Shown here piece after piece: positions 8,338 to 17,077 of a stretch of DNA of 64,000 bases (position 1 is the stretch's first letter; each line of letters begins with the position of its first letter). The notes below the pieces were generated by a model that was given only the letters and a program-made list of their open reading frames with translations, searched no databases and was not told the origin of the DNA. The stretch is from Alistipes_A hominis (GTDB lineage Bacteria > Bacteroidota > Bacteroidia > Bacteroidales > Rikenellaceae), in NCBI RefSeq assembly GCF_014288115.1, contig NZ_JACOOK010000002.1:434001-498000 (forward strand). The letters are read 5' to 3'. The position numbers were made by a program, and so were the translations under genes.

Positions 8338-9045
8338 TCAGTATCCTGCCTCCGTGATCCGGTTCAGCGCATCTTCCAGGTCGGCGCAACTCTTTTCGAT
8401 CGACCGGGCCAGGTCGCCGAACGGATTTTTGACCGTGTAGTTGTGGCAAGGCGGATACTCCATCACGAACCTTACGGCCGCCACGGTTCCTTCTCCCGAC
8501 GGGAGCGTATCCCGGAGCGCTTCGGGAAAGCGGCGGGAATCCATGTACAGGCCCGTGCGTATCGTTTCCATATCCGATACGCATCCCGCAATGGCGTCGT
8601 TGATCGAATTCTCGGCCAGCCGGATATCGTCGATGACCGACAGCAGTTCGGGCTCCATGTACTGCATCGTCCCCGATTGTTTCAGGATGTCTTCCGAGGC
8701 CGACGTGGAGGTGAATACGTTTTTTTCGAGCAACAGCGTCAGGAATTTTCCGAGCATTTCGGGCGGCAACGTGTCGTAGCGGTCGCCGGCCCGTACGATG
8801 CGGTCGGTGGAAGCGCAGATGCGGCGGCAGTTGTCGGCGGTTTCCCGGTAATACTCGAACGATTCGCGTGCATCCGCTTTCAGCACCGCGATGACTTCCC
8901 GGATGTCCTGACGGTGGTTGTACTCCTGGATGGCCCTGTCCGTCCCGAAAGTCAGGACGATACTGGCCACTACGGCGATAAAGTTCGGGAAAAACGCTCT
9001 CCACGTTTCGGTTTCAAACAGATTCATCGGTTGGGTTCGTTTCAT
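8338..9045 (-). CDS. Single-pass membrane protein of unknown function
   Basis: A 235-residue protein with one predicted membrane helix (about 16-36, FFPNFIAVVASIVLTFGTD). It is followed by a long charged alpha-helical domain with scattered Cys (in NCRRICAST, AGCVSDM, PPCHNY, EKSCADLE). The layout, a short cytoplasmic N-terminus with a helical extracytoplasmic or cytoplasmic tail, recalls small DUF6090-type proteins of Bacteroidota, but I cannot confirm membership. It appears monocistronic: a TACCTTTA one-mismatch -7 box is at 9088-9095 (minus), and the pckA terminator lies just upstream. No neighbour suggests a function. A second in-frame ATG at codon 7 (9027) is an alternative start. Confidence 0.65.
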   Translation of the reverse strand: MKRTQPMNLFETETWRAFFPNFIAVVASIVLTFGTDRAIQEYNHRQDIREVIAVLKADARESFEYYRETADNCRRICASTDRIVRAGDRYDTLPPEMLGKFLTLLLEKNVFTSTSASEDILKQSGTMQYMEPELLSVIDDIRLAENSINDAIAGCVSDMETIRTGLYMDSRRFPEALRDTLPSGEGTVAAVRFVMEYPPCHNYTVKNPFGDLARSIEKSCADLEDALNRITEAGY

Positions 9046-9131
9046 GTTCCGGCGGTTTCGGGGCCGGACGCAGGTTTGTCTAACGACTAAAGGTAATGAT
9101 TTTGGCGCGGAGATCGGATGCGGTCCGAAGA

Positions 9132-9165
9132 AAAAAATCCCGGCGCAAAAACGCCGGGATTTTTT
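9132..9165. terminator. Terminator of pckA
   Basis: The stem ATCCCGGCG / CGCCGGGAT with a six-base loop is flanked by A and T runs on both sides, so it can act in both directions. It lies just after the pckA stop on the minus strand. Confidence 0.88.
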
Positions 9166-9186
9166 CGGTTATAAAGGATTCTCGTC

Positions 9187-10794
9187 TTAAAGTTTCGGGC
9201 CGGCGGCAACCAGTTTCTTGCCGGCTTCGTTGCCTTCGAATTTCTTGAAGTTCTTGATGAAACGTTCGGCCAGGTCTTTGGCTTTGGCATCCCACTGCGC
9301 GGCTTCCGCATAGGTGTCGCGCGGATCGAGGATCTTCGGGTCTACGCCCGGCAGCGCGGTCGGAATTTCGAAGTCGAAGTACGGCATCTTTTTGGTCGGA
9401 GCCTTGTCTATCGAACCGTCGAGGATCGCGTCGATGATTCCGCGGGTGTCCTTGATCGAAATACGCTTGCCGGTTCCGTTCCATCCGGTGTTAACCAGAT
9501 AGGCCTTTGCGCCGGAAGCCTGCATTTTTTTCACCAGTTCCTCCCCGTATTTGGTCGGATGCAGCGACAGGAAGGCTGCGCCGAAGCAGGCCGAGAAGGT
9601 CGGAGTCGGTTCGGTGATGCCGCGTTCGGTTCCGGCCAGTTTGGCGGTGAAGCCGGACAGGAAGTAGTATTTGGTCTGTTCCGGGGTCAGGATCGAAACC
9701 GGAGGCAGCACGCCGAAAGCGTCGGCCGACAGGAAGATCACCTTTTCGGCAGCCGGGCCTTTCGAAACCGGTTTAACGATGTTCTCGATGTGGTAGATCG
9801 GATACGAAACGCGGGTGTTTTCGGTTACCGATTTGTCGGCGAAATCGATCGAACCGTCCGCACGCACCGTTACGTTTTCGAGCAGCGCGTCGCGCTTGAT
9901 GGCGTTCCAGATGTCCGGTTCGCTATCCTTGTCGAGGTTGATCACTTTCGCGTAGCAGCCGCCCTCGAAGTTGAAGACGCCGTCGTTGTCCCAGCCGTGC
10001 TCGTCGTCGCCGATCAGCAGACGTTTCGGGTCGGTCGAAAGGGTGGTTTTGCCGGTGCCGGACAGCCCGAAGAAGATTGCGGTGTTGCCGCCCTTCAGGT
10101 CGGTGTTGGCCGAGCAGTGCATCGAAGCCATGCCTTTGAGCGGCAGCAGGTAGTTCATGTAAGAGAACATGCCTTTTTTCATTTCGCCGCCGTACCAGGT
10201 GTTGATGATGACCTGCATCTTTTCGGTCAGGTTGAATACGACCGCCGTTTCGGAGTTCAGCCCCAGTTCCTTGTAGTTTTCCACTTTGGCTTTCGACGCG
10301 TTCAGTACGACGAAGTCGGGTTCGCCGTAGTCGGCCAACTCTTCGGCGGTCGGGCGAATGAACATATTGGTCACGAAATGAGCTTGCCAGGCCACTTCCA
10401 TGATGAAGCGGATCTTCAGGCGGCTGTTTTCGTTGGCTCCGCAGAACGTGTCGACGACGAACAGGCGTTTTTTCGAAAGCTCGTCGGTGGCGATGTCTTT
10501 CAGCACTTTCCAGCTCTTTTCGCTGATCGGCTTGTTGTCGTTCTTGTATTCGTCGGAAGTCCACCAGATCGTGTTCTCGGTTACGGCGTCTTTCACGAAA
10601 AATTTATCTTTCGGAGAGCGGCCGGTGTAAACGCCGGTCATCACGTTTACGGCTCCCATATCGGTTACTTGTCCTTTTTCGAAACCTTGCAGACCCGGTT
10701 TGGTCTCCTCTGCGAACAGTTGATCGTAAGAGGGATTGTGTACGATCTCGGTAACGCCCGTGATCCCGTACTTGCTCAAATCAATCTTTGACAT
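9187..10794 (-). CDS. pckA: Phosphoenolpyruvate carboxykinase (ATP)
   Basis: A cytoplasmic enzyme interconverting oxaloacetate plus ATP and PEP plus CO2. In fermentative Bacteroidota it commonly runs toward oxaloacetate for the succinate branch. The 535-residue length is normal. Visible signatures are TGRSPKDKF (57-65), the kinase P-loop GLSGTGKT (243-250), the metal-binding DDEHGW (263-268), NFEGGCYAK (275-283) and the C-terminal WNGTGKRI segment. It is monocistronic, with a promoter in the 159-bp gap to vanZ and a terminator after it. Confidence 0.97.
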   Translation of the reverse strand: MSKIDLSKYGITGVTEIVHNPSYDQLFAEETKPGLQGFEKGQVTDMGAVNVMTGVYTGRSPKDKFFVKDAVTENTIWWTSDEYKNDNKPISEKSWKVLKDIATDELSKKRLFVVDTFCGANENSRLKIRFIMEVAWQAHFVTNMFIRPTAEELADYGEPDFVVLNASKAKVENYKELGLNSETAVVFNLTEKMQVIINTWYGGEMKKGMFSYMNYLLPLKGMASMHCSANTDLKGGNTAIFFGLSGTGKTTLSTDPKRLLIGDDEHGWDNDGVFNFEGGCYAKVINLDKDSEPDIWNAIKRDALLENVTVRADGSIDFADKSVTENTRVSYPIYHIENIVKPVSKGPAAEKVIFLSADAFGVLPPVSILTPEQTKYYFLSGFTAKLAGTERGITEPTPTFSACFGAAFLSLHPTKYGEELVKKMQASGAKAYLVNTGWNGTGKRISIKDTRGIIDAILDGSIDKAPTKKMPYFDFEIPTALPGVDPKILDPRDTYAEAAQWDAKAKDLAERFIKNFKKFEGNEAGKKLVAAGPKL

Positions 10795-10867
10795 AATTTT
10801 AATTTATTTAGTTAATGCTCCTCTTTCGGAAGTATCGTTCAGTCCGGTTTTATCCGGTAATCAGCGG

Positions 10868-10897
10868 CAAAGATACGTATTGTTACCAAAATAACAA
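10868..10897 (-). promoter_or_regulatory. pckA promoter
   Basis: On the minus strand TTG (10897-10895), a 19-base spacer and TATCTTTG (10875-10868) form a complete Bacteroidota-type promoter. The predicted leader is about 65 bases. Confidence 0.65.
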
Positions 10898-10904
10898 TTA
10901 AAAT

Positions 10905-10938
10905 ATTAAAAAAAATTATTATCGGTTCGCTCCGATAA
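10905..10938 (-). terminator. Weak terminator after vanZ
   Basis: On the minus strand TTATCGG / CCGATAA with a six-base loop is followed by a T-rich run (AATAATTTTTTTT direction). It separates vanZ from pckA. Confidence 0.55.
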
Positions 10939-10953
10939 ATTTCTGTTAAGCAG

Positions 10954-11370
10954 TTAATTGTCGTTGTTCGGGGGCGTTTCGTTCCCGGAATCTTTTTTAA
11001 AAATCAGTCGTTCGGCCAGCCGGGCGAGCGGAATCCCCGCCAGCGCTCCGGCCGAATTGGCCGCGAAGTCCAGCCAGTCGGCGCTCCGGTCGAAGTACTC
11101 CCCTTGCAGCAGTTCGATGGTTCCGGAAAAAATAATGGCGCACAAGGCGACCCAGATCCGGTTTCCGCGCGACGGTTGCAGCCACAGCAGCAACAGAAGC
11201 ACCTGTCCGAGATAGAAACAGAAGTGGACGATCTTGTCGAAATGGGGGATCCGGGCCAACCATCCCATCGGGGGCAAATCGTCGCCCGGACTTAGCGACC
11301 CGTAGAGAATTACCGCCGTCCAGACGAAAAAAAGGACCCCGGCGACCTTTATATGTCTCTTTTTTTCCAT
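10954..11370 (-). CDS. VanZ family membrane protein
   Basis: A 138-residue integral membrane protein with four hydrophobic helices (about 7-25, 46-63, 70-90, 105-122). It carries the VanZ-family pattern: SLSPGD after helix 1, the conserved PHFDKIVHFCFYLGQ stretch entering helix 2, and IELLQGEYFDRSADWLDFAANSAGALAG toward helix 4. VanZ homologues are linked to teicoplanin resistance in enterococci, but in Bacteroidota they are generic small membrane proteins and no resistance role should be assumed. The start is the ATG at 11370; the longer open frame upstream runs through hemW in antisense and is not coding. Confidence 0.8.
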   Translation of the reverse strand: MEKKRHIKVAGVLFFVWTAVILYGSLSPGDDLPPMGWLARIPHFDKIVHFCFYLGQVLLLLLWLQPSRGNRIWVALCAIIFSGTIELLQGEYFDRSADWLDFAANSAGALAGIPLARLAERLIFKKDSGNETPPNNDN

Positions 11371-11377
11371 ATTTTTG
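11370..11377 (+). promoter_or_regulatory. -7 box of hemW, overlapping the vanZ start
   Basis: TATTTTTG matches TAnnTTTG, 80 bp before the hemW ATG. Its first base is part of the vanZ initiation codon read on the other strand. Confidence 0.5.
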
Positions 11378-11408
11378 TAATCATCGGAATCCGTGCGGAA
11401 ACCGCCCG

Positions 11409-11416
11409 CAAAGGTA
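11409..11416 (-). promoter_or_regulatory. -7 box of vanZ, inside the hemW leader
   Basis: The minus strand reads TACCTTTG, an exact TAnnTTTG match, 38 bp before the vanZ ATG. It lies downstream of the predicted hemW start site, so the two divergent transcripts would overlap at their 5' ends. Confidence 0.5.
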
Positions 11417-11457
11417 TGCATAATAACCGTACGGATTGTTTTAATACCCCAGATTTT

Positions 11458-12585
11458 ATGGCCGGCATTTACATTCATATCCCGTTTTGCAAAAGTAAAT
11501 GCCATTACTGCGATTTTTATTCCTGCACGTTGCTTGCCAAAAAAGAGGCCGTGCTCGCTGCCGTTGCGGACGAGTTGGCCTGTCGTGCCGGTTTTCTGCA
11601 GGGCGAACCGGTGCGGACGGTTTACGTCGGCGGCGGCACGCCGTCGCTCTGCACGCCGTCGGAACTGGGGGCGTTGATCGGCCGTATTCGGGACGTTTAC
11701 GACGTATCCGGGCTGCAGGAGGTAACCGTCGAAGCCAATCCGGACGACCTGACGGCGGATTGGCTGACCGCGCTGCGAGTCGAGGGCGTGAATCGGCTCA
11801 GCATCGGAATTCAGTCGTTCATCGACCGCGATTTGCGGTGGATGCACCGGCGCCACGATGCGGCATCGGCCGTGCGGGCCGTCGGGGAGGCGCAGCGGGC
11901 CGGCTTCGAAAACCTGACGGTGGACCTGATTTACGGCATCCCGCAGATGAGCCTCGCGGAGTGGGAACAAAACGTCGGACAGGCGATCCGGCTCGGCGTA
12001 CAGCATATTTCGGCCTATCACCTTTCGGTCGAGCCGGGAACCGTTTTCGGCAAACGCCTGCGCCGCGGCGCGTTGCGCGAAATCGATCCGGAACGGAGCG
12101 TAGCGCAGTACCGCTTGTTGCACGAGATGCTGACCGGAGCCGGGTTCGAACATTACGAGATTTCGAATTTCGCCCGGACGGGATTCCGATCGCAGCACAA
12201 CGGCAATTACTGGAACGGCACCCGTTACCTCGGCGTCGGGCCGTCGGCGCATTCGTTCGACGGGGCGCTCCGGCAGTGGAATGCGGCGGACGTGCGGCTC
12301 TACTTGGAGCGCGAACCGCGGCAGGAGCATTTCGAAAGCGAAACGCTGTCGGAACATGCCGCCTACAACGAGTTCGTGATGACGTCGCTGAGGACGGCGT
12401 CGGGGCTCGACGCCGACGTGCTGGAACGCCGATTCGGGGCACGGAAATTGCAATATTTCACGCGGCTGGCCGTTAAATTTCTGGCCGAAGGGACGCTGGT
12501 ACGCACGGGCTCCGCGTATCGCATTCCGTTTGAACACTATCTGATTTCGGATACGGTGATATCCGATCTTTTTTATGTGGAATGA
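11458..12585 (+). CDS. hemW: Heme chaperone HemW, radical SAM protein
   Basis: A 375-residue radical SAM protein of the HemW (formerly HemN-like) family, which binds heme and delivers it to acceptor proteins and is not itself a coproporphyrinogen oxidase. The 4Fe-4S motif CKSKCHYC places Cys at residues 11, 15 and 18. The GGGTPS SAM-binding motif is at 58-63, followed by VEANPDDLT and GIQSF, then the C-terminal HemN_C domain. HemN proper carries CX3CX2CXC; here the residue after CHYC is Asp-Phe, as in HemW. The ATG at 11458 was chosen because the family starts directly before IYIHIPFC. The upstream in-frame extension lies in the promoter region. Confidence 0.9.
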   Translation: MAGIYIHIPFCKSKCHYCDFYSCTLLAKKEAVLAAVADELACRAGFLQGEPVRTVYVGGGTPSLCTPSELGALIGRIRDVYDVSGLQEVTVEANPDDLTADWLTALRVEGVNRLSIGIQSFIDRDLRWMHRRHDAASAVRAVGEAQRAGFENLTVDLIYGIPQMSLAEWEQNVGQAIRLGVQHISAYHLSVEPGTVFGKRLRRGALREIDPERSVAQYRLLHEMLTGAGFEHYEISNFARTGFRSQHNGNYWNGTRYLGVGPSAHSFDGALRQWNAADVRLYLEREPRQEHFESETLSEHAAYNEFVMTSLRTASGLDADVLERRFGARKLQYFTRLAVKFLAEGTLVRTGSAYRIPFEHYLISDTVISDLFYVE

Positions 12586-12609
12586 CGCCGGGATTCCGGA
12601 AACAAAACG

Positions 12610-12617
12610 TATCTTTG
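12610..12617 (+). promoter_or_regulatory. -7 box of the glycogen synthase-phosphorylase gene
   Basis: TATCTTTG, an exact -7 consensus match, 42 bp upstream of the start codon and downstream of the hemW stop. Confidence 0.6.
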
Positions 12618-12658
12618 TTAGGAACGTTAAATTGAAAATCAAGTATATCTAAAAATAG

Positions 12659-15600
12659 ATGAAAATGTCAAACAACGAAGAAGTTAAGAAGATGCCCGAC
12701 TATCTGTTCGAGGTGAGTTGGGAGGTGTGCAACAAGGTCGGCGGCATCCATACCGTGATCGCAACCAAAGCGTTGACAATTTCGAAACAGCTGGGAGACC
12801 ATTACATCCTGATCGGACCCGACGTGCACCGCGAGGATGTCAACCTCGAATTCGAGGAGGACCCGGCGCTGCTCAAGGAGTGGAAACAAGTGCTGTTCGC
12901 CAATCATAACATACGGGTCAAGACCGGCCGGTGGAAAGTCAAAGGGAAGCCGTTGACGATCCTGGTCGATTTCAGCCAGTTTTTCTCGAGCAAGGACGAT
13001 GTGTTGAAATTCCTGTGGGAGAGTTACCGGGTCGATTCGATCAGCGGGCAGTGGGATTATATCGAGCCCGTGCTGTTCGGGGCGGCGGCCGGCAAGGTGA
13101 TCGAGAGCTACGTGAATTATTTCTGTTCGGCGACCGACCGGGTGGTGGCTCATTTCCATGAATGGATGACGGCCAGCGGCGGATTGTACCTACAGAAACA
13201 TTCGCCTTACGTCGCCACGGTATTTACCACCCATGCGACGGTCATGGGGCGTTGTATCGCCGGCAACGGACTGCCGCTGTACGGCGATATGACGCGGTTG
13301 AACGCCGACGAACTGGCGCGGCGGTTCAACGTGGTTGCCAAACATTCGCTGGAAAAGACGTCGGCCGCCAATTTCGACTGTTTCGCGACGGTCAGCGACC
13401 TGACGGCGCGCGAGTGCCGCTATCTGCTCGGCAAAGAGGTCGACGTCGTTACGCCGAACGGCTTCGAGGACGACATTGTCTGGGAAGAGGCCGAGTTGCT
13501 CGAGAAACGCGCTTCGGCGCGCAAGGCGATGATCGAAGTCGCCGAAGCCTGTCTCGGCGTCAAATACGACCGCGAACCGCTGATCGTCGGAACCAGCGGG
13601 CGTTACGAGTTCAAGAACAAGGGACTGGACGTGTTCGTCGATTCGCTGTTGAAGCTCTCCGAAGACGATTCGTTGCAACGTCCGGTGCTGGCCTACGTAA
13701 CCGTGCCGGCCGGAAACAACGGGCCGCGCAAAGACTTGCAGGCGCACCTGAACGATCCGAACAACCCGATCGATCCGAACGTGCTGCGCAATACGACGCA
13801 TTATCTTTCGGCTCCGGAGTGGGACCCGATCATCGGCCGGATCAAAAATTCCCGCCTGATGGACCCGGCGTGTCCGGTACAGTTGGTGTTCGTGCCTTCG
13901 TATCTGAACGGAGACGACGGGATTTTCAACAAACACTACTACGAATTGCTGTGCGGCATGGACGTGACGGTATTCCCGTCCTATTACGAGCCGTGGGGGT
14001 ATACTCCGCTGGAAAGCATCGCTTTCTCGGTGCCGACGATCACTACGTCGCTGACCGGGTTCGGCCTGTGGGTCGACGGCAAACTGAAAGAACACAAGGG
14101 CGTCGACGTGATCGCGCGCAACGATACGAACGATTCGGAAGTAGTTGCGGCCATCTCGGACGCGCTGAAAAATTATTGCGCGATGGATCGGCAGCAATAC
14201 GATTCGTACCGGGTGTCGGCCCTTGAGATATCGAAGATCGCGCTGTGGAAAAACCTGATCGAATTTTATTACGAGGCGTACCGGAAGGCCAACGACCGGG
14301 CGACGACGCGGAACAACCGCGCCGCATACGACGGGGGCGGCGCGCATACCGAGCAGATCAACTTCGTCAAACAACAGTTGGTTAGCAATACCCCGTCGTG
14401 GACGCGCCTGATGGTCGAACGCAAGCTGCCCGAACGACTGCGTCCGTTGGAAGAACTTTCGAAAAACCTGTGGTGGTCGTGGACGATGAGCGCTTACGAG
14501 CTGTTCGAATACATCGACAACGCGCTGTGGGTCAAATGCGAAAAGAATCCGATCGACTTTCTCGACAAGCTGACCTATTCGCGGATTCTGGCGCTTGAAA
14601 AAGACGAAATATTCCTCGGCAAGATGGATGCGGTGTACGCGCAGTTCGAGGATTATATGCGGCAGAAAGCCGATGCCGAAGGGCCGAAGATCGCCTATTT
14701 CAGCATGGAGTACGGACTGCACAGTTCGCTGAAAATCTATTCGGGCGGACTCGGGATTCTGGCCGGAGATTACCTGAAAGAAGCCAGCGACAAGAACGTG
14801 CCGATGGTGGCGGTCGGATTGCTGTACCGTTACGGTTATTTCACGCAGCGGTTGTCGGCTTCCGGCGCTCAGGAAGCCAGCTACGAGGCCCAGAATTTCC
14901 TGAAGCTGCCGATCACGCCGGTGCGCGACGAGGAGGGGAACTGGATGGATATCCGGATCGCTTTCCCGGGACGGGACATTACGGCGCGCATCTGGCGCTG
15001 CGACGTGGGGCGCACCGAGCTGTATCTGCTCGATACCGATCACGACCTGAACCAGGAGGAGGACCGTTCGATTACGTTCCACCTGTACGGCGGCGACTGG
15101 GAAAACCGGCTCAAGCAGGAGATGCTGCTCGGCATCGGCGGTATCCGGGCGTTGCGGGCGCTGGGCATTCGGCAGGATGTGTACCATTGCAACGAAGGCC
15201 ATGCGGCTTTCACCGGGATCGAACGGATCCGCAACCTGATCCACAATAAAAAGCTGTCGTTCAGCGAAGCCCTGGAGGTGGTGCGTTCGTCGTCGTTGTT
15301 CACGACGCATACGCCGGTTCCGGCCGGACACGACGCTTTCCCCGAATCGATGATCCGGCAGTACATGTCCCACTACCCCGACCGGCTGGAGATCACGTGG
15401 GAGCAATTCATCAACCTCGGCAAGACGAATCCGAACGATCCGAACGAAAAGTTCTCGATGAGTTTTTTGGCCTGCAACCTTTCGCAGGAGGTCAACGGGG
15501 TGAGCTGGCTGCACGGCGAGGTCAGCAAGGAGATCCTCGGCGGCATGTGGCCGGGGTACTTCAAGGACGAGCTGCATATCGGCTACGTGACCAACGGAGT

Positions 15601-16927
15601 GCATTTCCCGACCTGGTGCGCCGCGAATCTGCGCCGGCTGTATGCCCGGTTTTTCGGGGACGGGTTCCTCGAAAAGGATTACAAGATCTCGGCATGGCAG
15701 AAAGTGCATAATATCAGTAACCGGGAGTTGTGGGACGCCCGTCTCGTGCTGAAAAACAAGCTGATCGACCATATCAAAAAACGCGTCAGCGATCCGAAGC
15801 AGTTCCGGTTCGACTCGCCGCGGCAGATGATCCGGATCCAGGAGGCGCTGAAGCCCGACGTGCTGACGATCGGTTTCGCACGCCGCTTCGCCACGTACAA
15901 ACGCGCGCACCTGCTCTTTACGAACCTCGACCGGCTGAACAACATCGTCAACAATCCGACGTGTCCCGTGCAGTTCATTTTCGCCGGCAAGGCGCATCCG
16001 AACGACAAACCCGGCCAGGACCTGATCAAACGGATCGTCGAAGTGGCCGCGATGCCGCAGTTTACCGGGAAGATCATCTTCCTGCAGAATTACGATATGG
16101 AGCTGGCCCGCCGGATGGTGCAGGGCGTCGACGTATGGCTCAATACGCCGACCCGTCCGCTGGAAGCGTCCGGCACCAGCGGCGAAAAGGCCGTCATGAA
16201 CGGCGTGATGCAGTTCAGCGTGTTGGACGGCTGGTGGGTCGAGGGATATCGCAAAGGCGGCGGATGGATGCTGCCGATGGAACGGACGTTCGACGACCAG
16301 GGCTTCCAGGACGAAATGGACGCCGAATTGATCTACAATACGATCGAAGAGGAGATCGTGCCGAAATACTACCGCCGCGACGAGGAGAATATTCCGAACG
16401 ACTGGATCGAATCGGTCAAGATCTGCGTGGCGGACATTGCGGCCAACTTTACGACCAATCGGATGCTGACCGACTACGAGGAGCGTTTTTACCATAAGCT
16501 GTACGACCGGAACCAGCAGATGGTAGCCCACGACTATACGCAGGCGCGCGAGATCGCGGCCTGGAAACGGCGGGTCAGCAGCCGGTGGGACAAGGTGCAT
16601 GTGATCAGCGTAAAGCGGCTCGACATGGGCAAAGAGGCCATCTTGATCGGGCATAGTTACGACATCGAGGTGATCGTGGACATCGACGGGCTCGCTCCGG
16701 AGGACATCGGCGTGGAAATGATTCTTTCTGACCAGATCATCGATGGCAACGTGCGGGTGGTCGCCAAACGCGAACTGAATTTCGTGCGCGAGGAGGGTAC
16801 TCAGGCCTATTATTCGATCCAGTCCACCCCCGAGGCGACCGGTTCGTTCGATATGGCGATCCGCGTGTTCCCGAAGAACGCGAAACTGCCGCACCGGATG
16901 GATTTCGCTCTGGTGAAATGGGGTTGA
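12659..16927 (+). CDS. Fused GT3 glycogen synthase and GT35 alpha-glucan phosphorylase
   Basis: A 1422-residue two-domain enzyme. Residues 1 to about 560 match eukaryote-type GT3 glycogen synthase: the start LFEVSWEVCNKVGGIHTV resembles the yeast/human enzyme, and the active-site pair E444/E452 lies in YYEPWGYTPLESIA. Residues about 590-1422 match the alpha-glucan phosphorylase family (GT35): a leading LSKNLWWSW segment, FSMEYGLHSSLKIYSGGLG, HCNEGHAAF, TTHTPVPAGHDAF, RFATYKRAHLL, and the probable pyridoxal-phosphate lysine K1177 in GTSGEKAVMNG. The first half would extend alpha-1,4-glucan from a nucleotide sugar and the second would release glucose 1-phosphate. It has its own promoter and precedes the debranching enzyme. 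Start could be ATG 12659 or 12665. There is no frame break between the halves. Confidence 0.9.
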   Translation: MKMSNNEEVKKMPDYLFEVSWEVCNKVGGIHTVIATKALTISKQLGDHYILIGPDVHREDVNLEFEEDPALLKEWKQVLFANHNIRVKTGRWKVKGKPLTILVDFSQFFSSKDDVLKFLWESYRVDSISGQWDYIEPVLFGAAAGKVIESYVNYFCSATDRVVAHFHEWMTASGGLYLQKHSPYVATVFTTHATVMGRCIAGNGLPLYGDMTRLNADELARRFNVVAKHSLEKTSAANFDCFATVSDLTARECRYLLGKEVDVVTPNGFEDDIVWEEAELLEKRASARKAMIEVAEACLGVKYDREPLIVGTSGRYEFKNKGLDVFVDSLLKLSEDDSLQRPVLAYVTVPAGNNGPRKDLQAHLNDPNNPIDPNVLRNTTHYLSAPEWDPIIGRIKNSRLMDPACPVQLVFVPSYLNGDDGIFNKHYYELLCGMDVTVFPSYYEPWGYTPLESIAFSVPTITTSLTGFGLWVDGKLKEHKGVDVIARNDTNDSEVVAAISDALKNYCAMDRQQYDSYRVSALEISKIALWKNLIEFYYEAYRKANDRATTRNNRAAYDGGGAHTEQINFVKQQLVSNTPSWTRLMVERKLPERLRPLEELSKNLWWSWTMSAYELFEYIDNALWVKCEKNPIDFLDKLTYSRILALEKDEIFLGKMDAVYAQFEDYMRQKADAEGPKIAYFSMEYGLHSSLKIYSGGLGILAGDYLKEASDKNVPMVAVGLLYRYGYFTQRLSASGAQEASYEAQNFLKLPITPVRDEEGNWMDIRIAFPGRDITARIWRCDVGRTELYLLDTDHDLNQEEDRSITFHLYGGDWENRLKQEMLLGIGGIRALRALGIRQDVYHCNEGHAAFTGIERIRNLIHNKKLSFSEALEVVRSSSLFTTHTPVPAGHDAFPESMIRQYMSHYPDRLEITWEQFINLGKTNPNDPNEKFSMSFLACNLSQEVNGVSWLHGEVSKEILGGMWPGYFKDELHIGYVTNGVHFPTWCAANLRRLYARFFGDGFLEKDYKISAWQKVHNISNRELWDARLVLKNKLIDHIKKRVSDPKQFRFDSPRQMIRIQEALKPDVLTIGFARRFATYKRAHLLFTNLDRLNNIVNNPTCPVQFIFAGKAHPNDKPGQDLIKRIVEVAAMPQFTGKIIFLQNYDMELARRMVQGVDVWLNTPTRPLEASGTSGEKAVMNGVMQFSVLDGWWVEGYRKGGGWMLPMERTFDDQGFQDEMDAELIYNTIEEEIVPKYYRRDEENIPNDWIESVKICVADIAANFTTNRMLTDYEERFYHKLYDRNQQMVAHDYTQAREIAAWKRRVSSRWDKVHVISVKRLDMGKEAILIGHSYDIEVIVDIDGLAPEDIGVEMILSDQIIDGNVRVVAKRELNFVREEGTQAYYSIQSTPEATGSFDMAIRVFPKNAKLPHRMDFALVKWG

Positions 16928-17026
16928 TAATCAGCCTGATGTCCGAACGACGCGTTCGATGAGGAGCGTGTCGGCGAAGAGCGCTCCCTCGCTGTCGGAA
17001 AGGCTTTTCGGCGCCGCAAATTTTTA

Positions 17027-17057
17027 TTGGATTTCGCGCAATTTTTTCTTAAATTTA
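17027..17057 (+). promoter_or_regulatory. Probable promoter of the debranching enzyme gene
   Basis: TTGG at 17027-17030, a 19-base spacer and TAAATTTA at 17050-17057 (one mismatch to TAnnTTTG), about 20 bp upstream of the start codon. Confidence 0.4.
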
Positions 17058-17077
17058 CGCGTAGATATAGAAAATAA

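Noticed and set aside
10954..12642. A longer minus-strand frame giving vanZ a 400-residue N-terminal extension
   Set aside because: The extension runs antisense through hemW, and the VanZ family begins at the ATG at 11370.
13190..16894. A 1234-codon open frame antisense to the synthase-phosphorylase gene
   Set aside because: It is exactly out of register with a gene whose motifs are unmistakable; its translation is His/Arg/Pro/Val-rich low-complexity, as expected from GC-rich codon bias.
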